The notes beneath the pieces are model-generated. The model did no database searches and was not told the DNA's origin. It saw only the letters and a list, made by a program, of their open reading frames with translations. Made by a program: the position numbers and the translations under genes. Of a stretch of DNA of 64,000 nt, positions 24,124 to 33,382 are shown in pieces. Position 1 is the first letter of the stretch; every line of letters starts with the position of its first letter. The DNA comes from JBOEGW01 sp050633625 (lineage in GTDB: Bacteria; Pseudomonadota; Alphaproteobacteria; Rhodobacterales; Rhodobacteraceae): positions 124,001 through 188,000 of the forward strand of contig JBOEGW010000007.1 in assembly GCA_050633625.1 (NCBI GenBank), given 5' to 3'.

Positions 24124-24941
24124 GGTTTTTCCTCCAGTTTGACCTCGTTCCACAAAGCGTCCATCTGCGCCAAATCACTGTCCTGTGGGCGTTTGCCTAG
24201 GGCGGCAAGCTTGGCCTCCACGGCGCCAAAACGCCGGGTAAACTTTGCATTCGCCGCCCGCAAAGCCGCTTCCGGCTCCACGCCAAGGTGGCGCGCCAAA
24301 TTGGCCATGACAAACAACAAATCCCCGATTTCCTCGCTCACCTCTGCTTGGCTCAAACTGTCGCGCGCCTCAACGACTTCGCGCGCTTCCTCAGCGATTT
24401 TGTCGATCACCTGGCCAGCGTCAGGCCAATCGAACCCAACCCGCGCCGCACGTTTTTGCAGCTTTCCCGCGCGCAACAAGGCAGGAAGCCCAAGCGCCAC
24501 CCCGTCAAGCGCTCCAGCTTCGGATTTCGCCGCGCGCTCACTGGCTTTGATCGTTTCCCAATCCTGCGTTTGCTGATCTGCGGATTTCTGATTGCTTTCC
24601 TCGCCAAACACATGCGGATGGCGTGCCACCATTTTTTCCGCCATGCCATTTGCCACGTCATGAAATGTAAACAGCCCACGTTCCGCCGCGATTTGCGCAT
24701 GAAACACCGATTGAAACAGCAAATCCCCCAATTCACCCTTCAAATCCCCGTAGTCTTCGCGCTCGATCGCATCCGCCACCTCATAGGCTTCCTCAATCGT
24801 ATAGGGGGCGATGGTGGCGAAATCCTGCTCCAGATCCCAAGGGCATCCCCCCTCAGGGTCGCGCAAACGGCGCATGATTTCCAAAAGCCGAGGGAGGCCG
24901 CCATCCGCGTCATGCACAATCTCATCTGAGGGGTTTGTCAT
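24120..24941 (-). CDS. mazG: Nucleoside triphosphate pyrophosphohydrolase MazG
   Basis: The product is 273 residues from the ATG at 24941, chosen because AAGGAACGGCAG precedes it; an in-frame ATG at 24959 lacks such a site. Two tandem MazG domains are visible: the first from LLEIMRRLRDPEGGCPWDLEQ with TIEEAYEVADAIE, EELGDLLFQ-like (KGELGDLLFQSVFHA); the second with EEAREVVEA and EEIGDLLFVMANLARHL. The ExxE...ExxD sets bind magnesium. The enzyme hydrolyses (d)NTPs to monophosphates and limits aberrant nucleotides and ppGpp responses. It is divergent from speB and overlaps the pseudogene that follows. Confidence 0.94.
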   Translation of the reverse strand: MTNPSDEIVHDADGGLPRLLEIMRRLRDPEGGCPWDLEQDFATIAPYTIEEAYEVADAIEREDYGDLKGELGDLLFQSVFHAQIAAERGLFTFHDVANGMAEKMVARHPHVFGEESNQKSADQQTQDWETIKASERAAKSEAGALDGVALGLPALLRAGKLQKRAARVGFDWPDAGQVIDKIAEEAREVVEARDSLSQAEVSEEIGDLLFVMANLARHLGVEPEAALRAANAKFTRRFGAVEAKLAALGKRPQDSDLAQMDALWNEVKLEEKP

Positions 24942-25008
24942 CTGCCGTTCCTTCGTCATTTAACTAGTGCTAACAAAGCCCATAACCGGATACCAGAGGA
25001 GACGGACC

Positions 25009-25977
25009 ATGGCCCTGGAAGATGCAAAAACCGAAGTCGACGCGGCCTTTACCAAGGACTCGTTCAAAGGGCTGGGTTTTGAAAACACCTTCGCCGGGGC
25101 CACTTCGTTTTTGCGCCGCCGCTATAGCAAAGACCTGCGCGCGGTGGATATTGCCGTGACGGGGGTGCCCTTTGATCAAGCCGTGACAAACCGGCCCGGC
25201 ACCCGGCTGGGGCCACGCGCCCTGCGCGAAGCCAGCGCGCTGCAAAGCCCTGATGCGCCTTATGGTTGGGACTTTAATGTCATGACTGACTGCGCCATCG
25301 CGGATTACGGCGATATGGCCTTTGATTATGCCCACTGCGCCGATGTGCCTGCGCGCATTGAGGCGCATATCGCGGGCATTCTCGCGCAAGACTGCGCCGC
25401 GTTAACTTTGGGCGGCGATCACTCTATCACTTTGCCCATCCTACGCGCCCATGTGGCCAAACATGGCCCGCTCGCCCTCATTCAATTCGACGCCCATACC
25501 GACAGTTGGCCCGATGACGACGCGAGTCGGATTGATCATGGGACGTTTGTGTATAAGGCCGTCAAGGAAGGGCTGATTGATGTTGAGCACTCTGTTCAAA
25601 TCGGCATCCGAACCACAAATGACGACCCGCTTGGGATCACCATCATTGATGCGCCGGAGGTGCACCGGAGCGGCGTCGATGTGGTGGCGGCGCGCCTGCG
25701 TGAAGTTGTGGGATCAAGTCCTGCCTATCTGACCTTTGACATCGACGGGCTTGATCCTGCCTTTGCGCCGGGCACCGGCACGCCGGTTTGGGGCGGATTG
25801 AGTTCGGCGCAGGCCGCTGCCATCCTGCGCGCGCTTTCAGGGCTGAACATCGTCGGGGGCGATGTGGTTGAAGTCTCACCGCCCTTTGACCACGCCGCCA
25901 TCACAGCGGTCGCCGGGGCACATGTCGCCACCGAAATATTGCAACTTATCGGCGCCGCCGGGAAAGCGAAGTCATGA
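25009..25977 (+). CDS. speB: Agmatinase / ureohydrolase
   Basis: The product is 322 residues from the ATG at 25009 (AGAGGAGACGG precedes). The binuclear manganese site of the arginase/agmatinase family is complete: GGDHSITLP (His), FDAHTDSW (Asp, His, Asp) and FDIDGLDPAFAPGTGTP (two Asp). The N-terminal RPGTRLGPRALREAS fits agmatinase or guanidino-acid hydrolases. It releases urea from agmatine to give putrescine; related substrates such as guanidinobutyrate cannot be excluded. Its stop overlaps the next start by 4 bp. Confidence 0.88.
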   Translation: MALEDAKTEVDAAFTKDSFKGLGFENTFAGATSFLRRRYSKDLRAVDIAVTGVPFDQAVTNRPGTRLGPRALREASALQSPDAPYGWDFNVMTDCAIADYGDMAFDYAHCADVPARIEAHIAGILAQDCAALTLGGDHSITLPILRAHVAKHGPLALIQFDAHTDSWPDDDASRIDHGTFVYKAVKEGLIDVEHSVQIGIRTTNDDPLGITIIDAPEVHRSGVDVVAARLREVVGSSPAYLTFDIDGLDPAFAPGTGTPVWGGLSSAQAAAILRALSGLNIVGGDVVEVSPPFDHAAITAVAGAHVATEILQLIGAAGKAKS

Positions 25978-26390
25978 AACTGATCCTTCTGTTCCTGCTG
26001 GTCCTGCTCGGTATGGCCTTTGCCTATGTGCGCCTCGCACCGCTCCCCCAATCGCGCCTCACCGCCAAGCCCGGCCCAAATGAGCCGGGCCGGCACGTCA
26101 TGCTGGGCGGGGTGAAGGTGGTGGTGCCGCTGGCGGATTTGGTCGAGACCCCGCTGCAGACCCTCACCGAGATCGCGCTCGCCACGCCGCGCACTACCCA
26201 AATCGGAACGGATCCGCTTGCCTTCGTCACCCGGTCACGGCTCTGGGGCTTTCCCGATATCGCAACCACATGGGAAGCGGATGGCAACCTGCACATCTAT
26301 TCCCACCTGATTTTTGGCAAAGGCGACCTGGGCGTGAACGCCGCAAAGGTCGATGCGTGGCTCGCACCCTTGACGCGCAACGCGCAATAG
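25974..26390 (+). CDS. DUF1499 family protein
   Basis: The product is 138 residues. One N-terminal hydrophobic helix (LILLFLLVLLGMAFAYV) serves as signal or anchor. The rest matches DUF1499, with VPLADLVETPLQTLTEIALATPRT and FVTRSRLWGFPDIATTW, a small alpha/beta domain of unknown function seen across alphaproteobacteria and plants. The ATG overlaps the speB stop (ATGA), so it is translated with speB. prfA follows after 14 bp and may belong to the same transcript. Confidence 0.85.
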   Translation: MKLILLFLLVLLGMAFAYVRLAPLPQSRLTAKPGPNEPGRHVMLGGVKVVVPLADLVETPLQTLTEIALATPRTTQIGTDPLAFVTRSRLWGFPDIATTWEADGNLHIYSHLIFGKGDLGVNAAKVDAWLAPLTRNAQ

Positions 26391-26404
26391 GATTTCACCG
26401 GCCC

Positions 26405-27460
26405 ATGATCAATCCAGCCACACTCGCCCAAATCACCCAACGGTTTGAATTCCTTGAGGCAAAAATGTCGGAAGGGCTTTCGGGTGATGAAATCGCCAAA
26501 ATCGGCCGCGAATATGCCGAATTGAAACCCGTCGTGGATGAGGTGAAGGCCTATCAACGACTTGTTGAGGATATTGCCGAGGCAGAGGCGATGCTGGACG
26601 ACCCGGACATGCGCGAATTGGCGGAGGAAGAACTGCCACATCTGCGCGAACGCCTTCCCGAAATGGAGCAGGCGATGCGGCTGTCGTTATTGCCAAAGGA
26701 CGCGGCGGATGCTCGCCCGGCGATGATTGAAATTCGCCCCGGAACGGGCGGCGATGAAGCTGCGTTGTTTGCCGGGGATTTGCTGCGCATGTACGAGCGG
26801 TATTGCGAGGCGCAGGGCTGGAAGATGGACATCGTCGAGCGCAACGAAACCGAGCTTGGCGGCATCAAAGAGGTTGTGGCGCATGTAAAAGGCGAGGGCG
26901 TGTTTGCCAAGTTGAAGTTTGAAAGCGGTGTGCACCGCGTACAACGGGTGCCTGAGACCGAAAGCGGGGGGCGCGTTCATACATCTGCGGCCACGGTGGC
27001 GGTGCTCCCAGAGGCGGAAGACGTCGATATTCAAATTGATCCCGGTGATATTCGCATCGACACAATGCGCGCATCGGGCGCGGGCGGGCAACACGTCAAC
27101 ACCACGGATTCGGCGGTGCGCATCACCCATATTCCGACTGGGATCATCGTTGTGTCAGCGGAGAAGTCGCAACACCGCAACCGCGAAATCGCGATGCAGG
27201 TGCTCAAGACGCGTTTGTATGACATGGAACGCCAGCGCGTGCATGACGAACGATCCGCAGATCGCAAAAATCAGGTCGGCAGCGGCGATCGCTCTGAGCG
27301 CATCCGCACCTATAATTTCCCGCAAGGTCGCCTGACCGACCACCGGATTGGCCTCACGCTTTATAAGCTCAATGAGGTGATGCAGGGCGATTTGACCGAA
27401 GTGATAGACGCGTTGACCGAGGCCGATCAAGCGGCGCGTTTGGCGGAGATGGAAGGGTGA
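26405..27460 (+). CDS. prfA: Peptide chain release factor 1
   Basis: The product is 351 residues from the ATG at 26405. The GGQ motif that triggers peptidyl-tRNA hydrolysis is at Gly227-Gly228-Gln229 in SGAGGQHVNTTDSAVR, the Gln being the methylation target. The C-terminal ERIRTYNFPQGRLTDHRI is diagnostic of class I release factors. RF1 reads UAA and UAG. The next gene, prmC, encodes the enzyme that methylates this Gln and starts inside the last codons (GTGA overlap), the usual arrangement. Confidence 0.97.
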   Translation: MINPATLAQITQRFEFLEAKMSEGLSGDEIAKIGREYAELKPVVDEVKAYQRLVEDIAEAEAMLDDPDMRELAEEELPHLRERLPEMEQAMRLSLLPKDAADARPAMIEIRPGTGGDEAALFAGDLLRMYERYCEAQGWKMDIVERNETELGGIKEVVAHVKGEGVFAKLKFESGVHRVQRVPETESGGRVHTSAATVAVLPEAEDVDIQIDPGDIRIDTMRASGAGGQHVNTTDSAVRITHIPTGIIVVSAEKSQHRNREIAMQVLKTRLYDMERQRVHDERSADRKNQVGSGDRSERIRTYNFPQGRLTDHRIGLTLYKLNEVMQGDLTEVIDALTEADQAARLAEMEG

Positions 27461-28317
27461 GCGAAAGCGCCCTGGACGCGAAGACCGATGCAGAGGCGCT
27501 GAGCATCGCTTTACGTCTTGGCGCGGACCTGTTGGGCGGCGTTGCGGCGGACCCGATGCGCGAAGCGAAACTCTTGTTGGGACTGGCAAGCGGGCAGGGC
27601 GCGCACCCCTTGCATCACCTGACGCGCGCTGATTTTTCAACCGACCTCATGGACACCTATATGGCGCTCCTCAATCGGCGCGTCGCCCGCGAACCCATGT
27701 CGCATATTCTGGGCTATCGCGATTTTTGGACCCACCGTTTTAAAGTCACCAAGGACGTGCTGGATCCGCGACCCGATACCGAAACGCTCGTGGCCGAGGC
27801 GCTCAACACCCGGTTTGACAAGGTTCTTGACCTTGGCACCGGGTCCGGCTGTATCCTCATATCCTTGCTGGCTGAGCGCCCATCGACGCAGGGAGTGGGC
27901 GTGGATCTATCCCCGGCCGCCCTAGATGTGGCGCGCGAAAACGCCAATGCCATCGGCGTGGCGCAGCGCAGCACCTTCTTGCAAGGCCATTGGTTTGCCC
28001 CCATCACCACCCGGTTTGATCTGATCGTGTCAAACCCGCCCTATATCGGCGCAGCCGCGATGCCACGGCTCGCCCCAGAGCTTTCGTTTGAGCCGCGCAT
28101 GGCCCTGACAGACGAAGCGGACGGGCTGGATGCCTACCGCGAGATCACCCAAAATGCCGCCGAATACCTGACAGCGAAAGGCCGGTTGATGGTGGAAATC
28201 GGCTTTGATCAAGCCACACAGGTGCGCGCGCTGTTTGAAGCCGCCAAGTTTCAGAACGTCACGGTGATTCAAGACATAAATGGCCGCGACCGGGTGGTCA
28301 CGGGCGGGCTTTCTTAA
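27457..28317 (+). CDS. prmC: Release factor glutamine N5-methyltransferase
   Basis: The product is 286 residues starting at a GTG that overlaps the prfA stop. It has the HemK/PrmC layout: an N-terminal helical substrate-recognition domain, FWTHRFKVTKDVLDPRPDTETLV, SAM motif VLDLGTGSGCILISLL and the catalytic SNPPYIG at 192-198 that holds the glutamine amide. LSFEPRMALTDEADGLDAYR follows as in other PrmC proteins. It methylates the GGQ glutamine of RF1 and RF2, raising termination efficiency. Confidence 0.95.
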   Translation: MSESALDAKTDAEALSIALRLGADLLGGVAADPMREAKLLLGLASGQGAHPLHHLTRADFSTDLMDTYMALLNRRVAREPMSHILGYRDFWTHRFKVTKDVLDPRPDTETLVAEALNTRFDKVLDLGTGSGCILISLLAERPSTQGVGVDLSPAALDVARENANAIGVAQRSTFLQGHWFAPITTRFDLIVSNPPYIGAAAMPRLAPELSFEPRMALTDEADGLDAYREITQNAAEYLTAKGRLMVEIGFDQATQVRALFEAAKFQNVTVIQDINGRDRVVTGGLS

Positions 28318-28538
28318 GCGATTTTTCAACATTTTGCGGCAAATAAGGGAAAACCCGCGCAAATGGTCGCAGTTGGCGCAATTTTTCCTTGTCATCATAG
28401 GGGTGGAATGGTTACTCAGGAGCGAGCGCCGGGAGCTGCCTTGCACCCCGCCGTGACATGCCGACATTTCCGGTTTGATTTTCCGCCCATCAACAGCGCG
28501 GACCGGATAGCCACATAATAGGCTGGATACAGGACATA

Positions 28539-29117
28539 ATGAGATCATCCAAATCACGTTCCCGCGGGAAGTCGAATAACCGTAACCGTACGCCCTCCAA
28601 CAACCTGAACCGCGTCTTTGACAGCTCAGGCCCCGAAGGGCGCGTGCGCGGCACGCCGCAGCAAATCATTGATAAATACGGCCAATTGGCGCGCGATGCG
28701 TTTCTTGCGAATGATCGGGTCGCTGGGGAAAATTTCCAGCAACACGCCGAACATTACGTGCGTATTCTGGCCGAAGCGCAGCGCGACATTGAGGCCAAGC
28801 GCCAACAAAATGATCAGCAGCAGCGCGAACGCCAAGAACGCGATCAGCAACGGCGCGAAGAAAAGCAAAAACAACGCGACGAGCGCCCAGCAGCCGCGCA
28901 AACTGACGCGCCCGCCGCGGGAGAAGGCGATCAGCCCGATTTGATTGACCCACAACCCAGCGCGGACACCGGATTGGTGGAAACACCTGAAATGAAACCG
29001 AAAAAGCCGCGCGCGCGCCGTCCTCGCAAAAAGCCGGAGGCAGAGCAAACGGCGGATGTGGCCTCGACAACCCCGGTTGAGAAACCAGACGGCGACAGCC
29101 CAAAAGCCGCCGAATAA
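28539..29117 (+). CDS. DUF4167 domain protein, charged and glutamine/arginine rich
   Basis: The product is 192 residues. Residues about 15-85 form the DUF4167 domain (NLNRVFDSSGPEGRVRGTPQ, QLARDAFLANDRV, FQQHAEHYVRILAEA), which is conserved in alphaproteobacteria and of unknown function. The N-terminus is basic (KSRSRGKSNNRNR). The rest is a low-complexity tail: first a QQRERQERDQQRREEKQKQR coil-like block, then an acidic and proline-rich part with a basic KKPRARRPRKKPE patch. This composition suggests nucleic-acid binding. A strong terminator follows. The 221 bp upstream hold no gene I can support. Confidence 0.85.
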   Translation: MRSSKSRSRGKSNNRNRTPSNNLNRVFDSSGPEGRVRGTPQQIIDKYGQLARDAFLANDRVAGENFQQHAEHYVRILAEAQRDIEAKRQQNDQQQRERQERDQQRREEKQKQRDERPAAAQTDAPAAGEGDQPDLIDPQPSADTGLVETPEMKPKKPRARRPRKKPEAEQTADVASTTPVEKPDGDSPKAAE

Positions 29118-29142
29118 GCGCTCAGCCCACCAGAACACCAAA

Positions 29143-29170
29143 AAAGGCCGCCCCGAATGAGGCGGCCTTT
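29143..29170. terminator. Bidirectional rho-independent terminator
   Basis: A 10-bp stem AAAGGCCGCC/GGCGGCCTTT with an 8-nt loop is preceded by an A run and followed by TTTCTT. It lies between the convergent DUF4167 and peroxiredoxin genes. Confidence 0.88.
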
Positions 29171-29201
29171 CTTGTCATCACGCTCATGTCCTGAAGACGG
29201 C

Positions 29202-29735
29202 TTATTTGTTAGCCTTCAGCCAAGCCAGCACGGTCTCAGGGGAGCTTTCACCATAGGGGTCATCACCAAAGTTATCGGCGCGGCCAGGCTCTTCAAACCA
29301 AGCTTCAATCACACCATCATTGATCACCGCCGCATACCGCCAGGACCGCGCGCCAAATCCGAGGTTATCCTTGGCCACCAACATGCCAACTTTGCGGGTG
29401 AATTCGCCAGACCCATCAGGAATGACTTTGACGTTCTTGATGTCTTGATCAATCGCCCATTTGTTCATCACAAAACTGTCGTTCACGGACATGCAATAGA
29501 TCGCATCAATGCCCTCAGCGGCGAAATCATCATGGCCATTTTCATAGCCGGGCAACTGGTATGTGGAACAGGTCGGGGTAAAGGCGCCGGGCAGCGAAAA
29601 CAGCACAACGCGTTTGCCTTTGAAGTAATCGTCGCTCTTCATGTCCTGCCAACGGAACGGGTTTGGCCCGCCCACGGATTCGTCGCGAACGCGGGTTTTG
29701 AAGGTCACGTCAGGGACTTTTACGCCTACATGCAT
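29202..29735 (-). CDS. Peroxiredoxin (Prx5-type)
   Basis: The product is 177 residues. The motif PGAFTPTCSTYQLPGYE is the Prx5-family active site, with the peroxidatic Cys56. A second cysteine in IYCMSVND is at the position seen in some Prx5 proteins but is not a certain resolving residue. The end KDNLGFGARSWRYAAVI is also family-typical. It reduces hydrogen peroxide and alkyl hydroperoxides with a thiol donor. It lies next to catalase and OxyR on the same strand as katA, so the three form a peroxide-defence neighbourhood. Confidence 0.92.
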   Translation of the reverse strand: MHVGVKVPDVTFKTRVRDESVGGPNPFRWQDMKSDDYFKGKRVVLFSLPGAFTPTCSTYQLPGYENGHDDFAAEGIDAIYCMSVNDSFVMNKWAIDQDIKNVKVIPDGSGEFTRKVGMLVAKDNLGFGARSWRYAAVINDGVIEAWFEEPGRADNFGDDPYGESSPETVLAWLKANK

Positions 29736-29880
29736 GGGGAATTCCTCTGTTTGTCTGATCTAACTCGGGCTTGGGGCGAGATTCGCCCTTGGCTGCGAAA
29801 AGATTAGAAGAATTCCAGAATGACCACAACGCGAACTGGCGCGCGCGACGCCACAACGCCGCGCTTGCCGCTTTTTTTCT

Positions 29881-31329
29881 CTAGGCTGACAAAGCCTTGC
29901 GCGCCGCGCGAATTCCAGCCTCATAGGCCGGGGAAATCCGCCCGTAATGCACCAGCACGCGCTCAATGATGTCATCAGATACACCCTGCATCGCTGCCGC
30001 CGTGTTCTCATAAAGCCGCGCCCGCGCCCCATCATCCATCACCTCATCATGCAACACACGCACCTGAGCGTAATCATCATTGCCCAAACGGTGATCGTAT
30101 CGCGCCGCGTCTCCACTGAGCGCCAAGGCTGGCTCGGCAAAACCAGGGTCTTCCTTGGCGGAGGCCTCAATGGAATTCGGCTCATAATAAGCATCCACAT
30201 GACCGGTTTTTGGCCCTGTGAAATTCATAGCCCCATCTGCGTGGTAGTGATGCACAGGGCATTTAGGGGCGTTCACCGGCAGCGCTTCATAATGGGTGCC
30301 AAGACGATAGCGATGCGCATCCGCATAGGAAAACACCCTTGCTTGCAGCATTTTGTCCGGGCTGTGTCCAATGCCGGGCACCACGTTTGACGGGCTGAAC
30401 GCCGCCTGTTCGATTTCGGCAAAATAGTTGTCAGCGTTGCGGTTCAACTCGAAAAAGCCAATCTCTTGCACCGGGAAATCCGCGTGCGGCCAAACTTTGG
30501 TCAGATCAAATGGATCAAACGCCAATTCCTGCGCCTCAGCCTCGCTCATCACTTGAATTTGCATGGTCCAACGCGGGTAGTCGCCAGCTTCAATGCCGCC
30601 AAACAGCGCTTCCTGATAGCCCTCTCGGGTCTCACCGACGATTTTCGCCGCCTGCGCGTTGGAATAATGCGCATGGCCCTGCGCTGTCTTGAAGTGGAAC
30701 TTCACCCACACCCGTTCGCCCGCGTCATTATAGAGCGAGTAGGTATGTGAGCCATATCCATTCATATGCATGGGGTCCGTTGGCAAGCCACGATCCGACA
30801 TCAAAATCGTCACTTGATGCAGCGCTTCCGGGCTGAGCGACCAGAAATCCCACATCGCAGTGGGCGAGCGCATATGGGTGCGCGGGTGGCGTTTTTGGGT
30901 GTGAATAAAGTCTGGAAATTTGAGCGGATCGCGCAGGAAAAACACTGGCGTGTTGTTGCCAACCAAGTCCCAGTTGCCTTCCTCTGTATAGAATTTCAGG
31001 GCAAAACCCCGCACATCGCGTTCGTGATCCGCCGCACCCAGCTCACCCGCAACCGTCGAAAACCGCGCAAGCATCGGCGTTTGTGTGCCCTTTTGCAGCA
31101 CCTTTGCCCGTGTGAGCCCGGCGATATCCTCGGTGATCGTCAATGTACCAAAGGCGCCCCAACCTTTCGCGTGAACCACCCGTTCGGGGATGCGTTCACG
31201 GTTCTGGTGCGCGAGCTTTTCGATCAAATGGTAGTCCTGCAACAAGACCGGACCGCGTGGCCCTGCGGTTTGCGAATTCTGGTTGTCGGACACCGGCGCG
31301 CCGCCGGTTGTTGTCATACGTTTGCTCAT
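29881..31329 (-). CDS. katA: Haem catalase, monofunctional
   Basis: The product is 482 residues, the size of small-subunit catalases. Catalytic His53 lies in RVVHAKGWGAFG and the distal Asn in DLVGNNTPVFFLRD. The proximal haem-ligand tyrosine is in the RVFSYADAHRYRLGTHY segment. It converts hydrogen peroxide to water and oxygen. GGAGGACATCCCA before the ATG supports the start. It is divergent from oxyR, sharing a 98-bp AT-rich control region, the classical arrangement for OxyR-controlled catalase. Confidence 0.96.
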   Translation of the reverse strand: MSKRMTTTGGAPVSDNQNSQTAGPRGPVLLQDYHLIEKLAHQNRERIPERVVHAKGWGAFGTLTITEDIAGLTRAKVLQKGTQTPMLARFSTVAGELGAADHERDVRGFALKFYTEEGNWDLVGNNTPVFFLRDPLKFPDFIHTQKRHPRTHMRSPTAMWDFWSLSPEALHQVTILMSDRGLPTDPMHMNGYGSHTYSLYNDAGERVWVKFHFKTAQGHAHYSNAQAAKIVGETREGYQEALFGGIEAGDYPRWTMQIQVMSEAEAQELAFDPFDLTKVWPHADFPVQEIGFFELNRNADNYFAEIEQAAFSPSNVVPGIGHSPDKMLQARVFSYADAHRYRLGTHYEALPVNAPKCPVHHYHADGAMNFTGPKTGHVDAYYEPNSIEASAKEDPGFAEPALALSGDAARYDHRLGNDDYAQVRVLHDEVMDDGARARLYENTAAAMQGVSDDIIERVLVHYGRISPAYEAGIRAARKALSA

Positions 31330-31427
31330 TGGGATGTCCTCCTCAGGATGTGAGATTTCCCCAAGTATGGCGCTCTCAACCCATTATTGGAAATTGCATA
31401 TTTATTTCATTATGATAATATTTATTT
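31330..31427. promoter_or_regulatory. Divergent katA-oxyR control region
   Basis: This 98-bp gap separates the two divergent starts. Its oxyR-proximal half is strongly AT-rich (TATTTATTTCATTATGATAA and neighbours) in an otherwise GC-rich window. LysR-type regulators usually bind such shared regions, so OxyR probably acts here on katA and on itself. I cannot match the full four-part OxyR consensus with confidence. Confidence 0.5.
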
Positions 31428-32354
31428 ATGGATTTGACCCTCAAACAACTCTCCTACTTCCTCGCCCTGACTCGAACCCGGCATTTTGGCAGGGCCGCAC
31501 AGGAAACCTTCGTCACGCAACCTGCGCTCTCTACCCAAATTCGGGAATTGGAAGATCGGATCGGCGCAACGCTGATTGATCGCTCGTCGCGCGCCTTTCG
31601 GTTGACGCCAGCCGGCCAAGAGGTGCGCGCGGCAGCGTTTCGGATCATGGGGGAGGTGGAGCGGATCAAGACAACAGCGCGCTGGCAAAATGGGCTGCAA
31701 GGTCATCTGAAACTCGGGATCATTCCCACGGTCGCCCCCTATGTGTTGCCCGAATTTTTGCCAGACTTGCGAATGCGCGATGTGACGCTTGATCTGAGCC
31801 TGACCGAGGCCAAAACGGAGCGCATTTTGACGCTTCTGATGGACGGCGAGATTGACGCGGCCCTCATTGCACTGCCCTCTGGCGCGCCGGGCTTGATCGA
31901 GGAACCTTTGTTTCAGGATCGGTTTTTTCTCGCAAATAGGCGCGCCGAACACGGGGCGGCGCAAGGGCAGCCTGCGCGGCCCGCCCCCTCAGATCTGAAC
32001 CCCGAAACCCTGTTATTGCTGGATGAGGGCCATTGTCTAGCCGATCAGGCGCTTGCTGTCTGTGGCATGAGGCGCAGCGCCACAAAGGTCGATCTGCGCG
32101 CGTCATCACTGCCGACGCTCTGCGGTTTGGTCGCCGCCGGGTTTGGCCAAACCTTATTGCCGGAAATCGCTCTGCCTGCGGAAACAGCGGCGGCGCCCAA
32201 TCTGGAAATCACCCGGTTTTGCGCGCCCGAACCTGCCCGCACCATTGGACTCGTGCGCCGCGACCTTGGTGGCCCTGATGGTTGGTTTATGGATCTTGCG
32301 ATGCTCTTGAAACGCGCCGCCGCGCGCCTCAAAACCCATGCGGTCCCCTCATAG
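31428..32354 (+). CDS. oxyR: Hydrogen-peroxide-responsive LysR regulator OxyR
   Basis: The product is 308 residues. An N-terminal winged helix-turn-helix (LKQLSYFLALTRTRHFGRAA) is followed by the LysR substrate domain. The redox pair is Cys203 and Cys212 in GHCLADQALAVCG, with the 9-residue spacing of E. coli Cys199-Cys208, which distinguishes OxyR from other LysR proteins. Oxidation by peroxide should form this disulfide and activate transcription. It is divergent from katA. Confidence 0.94.
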   Translation: MDLTLKQLSYFLALTRTRHFGRAAQETFVTQPALSTQIRELEDRIGATLIDRSSRAFRLTPAGQEVRAAAFRIMGEVERIKTTARWQNGLQGHLKLGIIPTVAPYVLPEFLPDLRMRDVTLDLSLTEAKTERILTLLMDGEIDAALIALPSGAPGLIEEPLFQDRFFLANRRAEHGAAQGQPARPAPSDLNPETLLLLDEGHCLADQALAVCGMRRSATKVDLRASSLPTLCGLVAAGFGQTLLPEIALPAETAAAPNLEITRFCAPEPARTIGLVRRDLGGPDGWFMDLAMLLKRAAARLKTHAVPS

Positions 32355-32373
32355 CTGTGTCCCACCTTTCGCG

Positions 32374-32403
32374 GTGACAACCCCGTATCAATGGGCCTAT
32401 ATA
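32374..32403 (+). promoter_or_regulatory. Predicted promoter of lipA
   Basis: GTGACA (32374-32379) and TATATA (32398-32403) are separated by 18 bp and lie about 30 bp upstream of the lipA ATG, after the oxyR stop. A GGAG ribosome site lies between the promoter and the ATG. The match is moderate. Confidence 0.45.
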
Positions 32404-32431
32404 GGAACAACACTAGGAGCCGGAGCTTTCC

Positions 32432-33382
32432 ATGCGCGACCTCAAGATCCCCGACCAGCGGCACCCTGAAAAGGCGCATCGCCCCGACAATGCCCAACCC
32501 AAAAAGCCAGACTGGATTCGGGTGAAAGCGCCCGGCGGCAAGGGCTATGCGGACACCCATAAGATCATGCGCGAACATGGTCTTTCGACGGTTTGCGAAG
32601 AAGCGGGCTGTCCGAATGTGGGCGAATGTTGGAGCCAGGGTCACGCGACGATGATGATCATGGGGGAGATTTGCACCCGTGGCTGTACGTTTTGCAACGT
32701 CGCAACCGGACGCCCTGATGCGCTTGATGTGTTTGAGCCGGGGCGGGTGGCGGACGCTGTCAAGAAGCTTGGCTTGAACCATGTGGTCATCACATCCGTC
32801 GATCGCGATGACGTTGAGGATGGTGGGGCGGAGCATTTCGCCCAAACCATCCGCGCCATTCGACGCCAAGCCCCTGAAACAACAATCGAAATCCTCACGC
32901 CGGACTTTTTGAAATGCGCCCCTGAGGCGGTGGAAATCGTCGTCAAAGCCAAACCGGATGTGTTCAATCACAACCTCGAAACCGTGCCCGGTCTCTATCC
33001 CGAAGTGCGCCCCGGCGCGCGGTACTTCCACTCTTTGCGTTTGCTTCAACGGGTGAAGGAACTCGATCCCTCCATGTTCACAAAATCGGGCATCATGGTG
33101 GGTCTGGGCGAAGATCGCGGCTCGGTTAATCAAGTGATGGACGATATGCGCGCCGCTGACATCGACTTTTTGACGATCGGCCAGTACTTACAGCCCACCC
33201 CAAAACACCACAGGGTTGACCGGTTCGTGACACCGGAGGAATTCAAAGAGTACGAGAAAACCGCCTTCGGCAAAGGCTTTTTGATGGTGTCGGCAACGCC
33301 GCTCACGCGCTCAAGCTATCATGCGGGCGATGACTTCGCGCGCCTTCGCGAAAACCGGCTCGTCAAATTGGGCCGCGCATGA
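32432..33382 (+). CDS. lipA: Lipoyl synthase (radical SAM)
   Basis: The product is 316 residues. LipA has two 4Fe-4S clusters, and both sets of ligands are present: Cys55, Cys60 and Cys66 (CEEAGCPNVGEC) for the auxiliary sulfur-donor cluster, and Cys81, Cys85 and Cys88 (CTRGCTFC) for the radical SAM cluster. The C-terminal serine ligand motif (TRSSYHAGD) is also present. It inserts two sulfurs into octanoylated subunits of 2-oxoacid dehydrogenases and GcvH. The following thioesterase gene overlaps it by 4 bp. Confidence 0.97.
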   Translation: MRDLKIPDQRHPEKAHRPDNAQPKKPDWIRVKAPGGKGYADTHKIMREHGLSTVCEEAGCPNVGECWSQGHATMMIMGEICTRGCTFCNVATGRPDALDVFEPGRVADAVKKLGLNHVVITSVDRDDVEDGGAEHFAQTIRAIRRQAPETTIEILTPDFLKCAPEAVEIVVKAKPDVFNHNLETVPGLYPEVRPGARYFHSLRLLQRVKELDPSMFTKSGIMVGLGEDRGSVNQVMDDMRAADIDFLTIGQYLQPTPKHHRVDRFVTPEEFKEYEKTAFGKGFLMVSATPLTRSSYHAGDDFARLRENRLVKLGRA

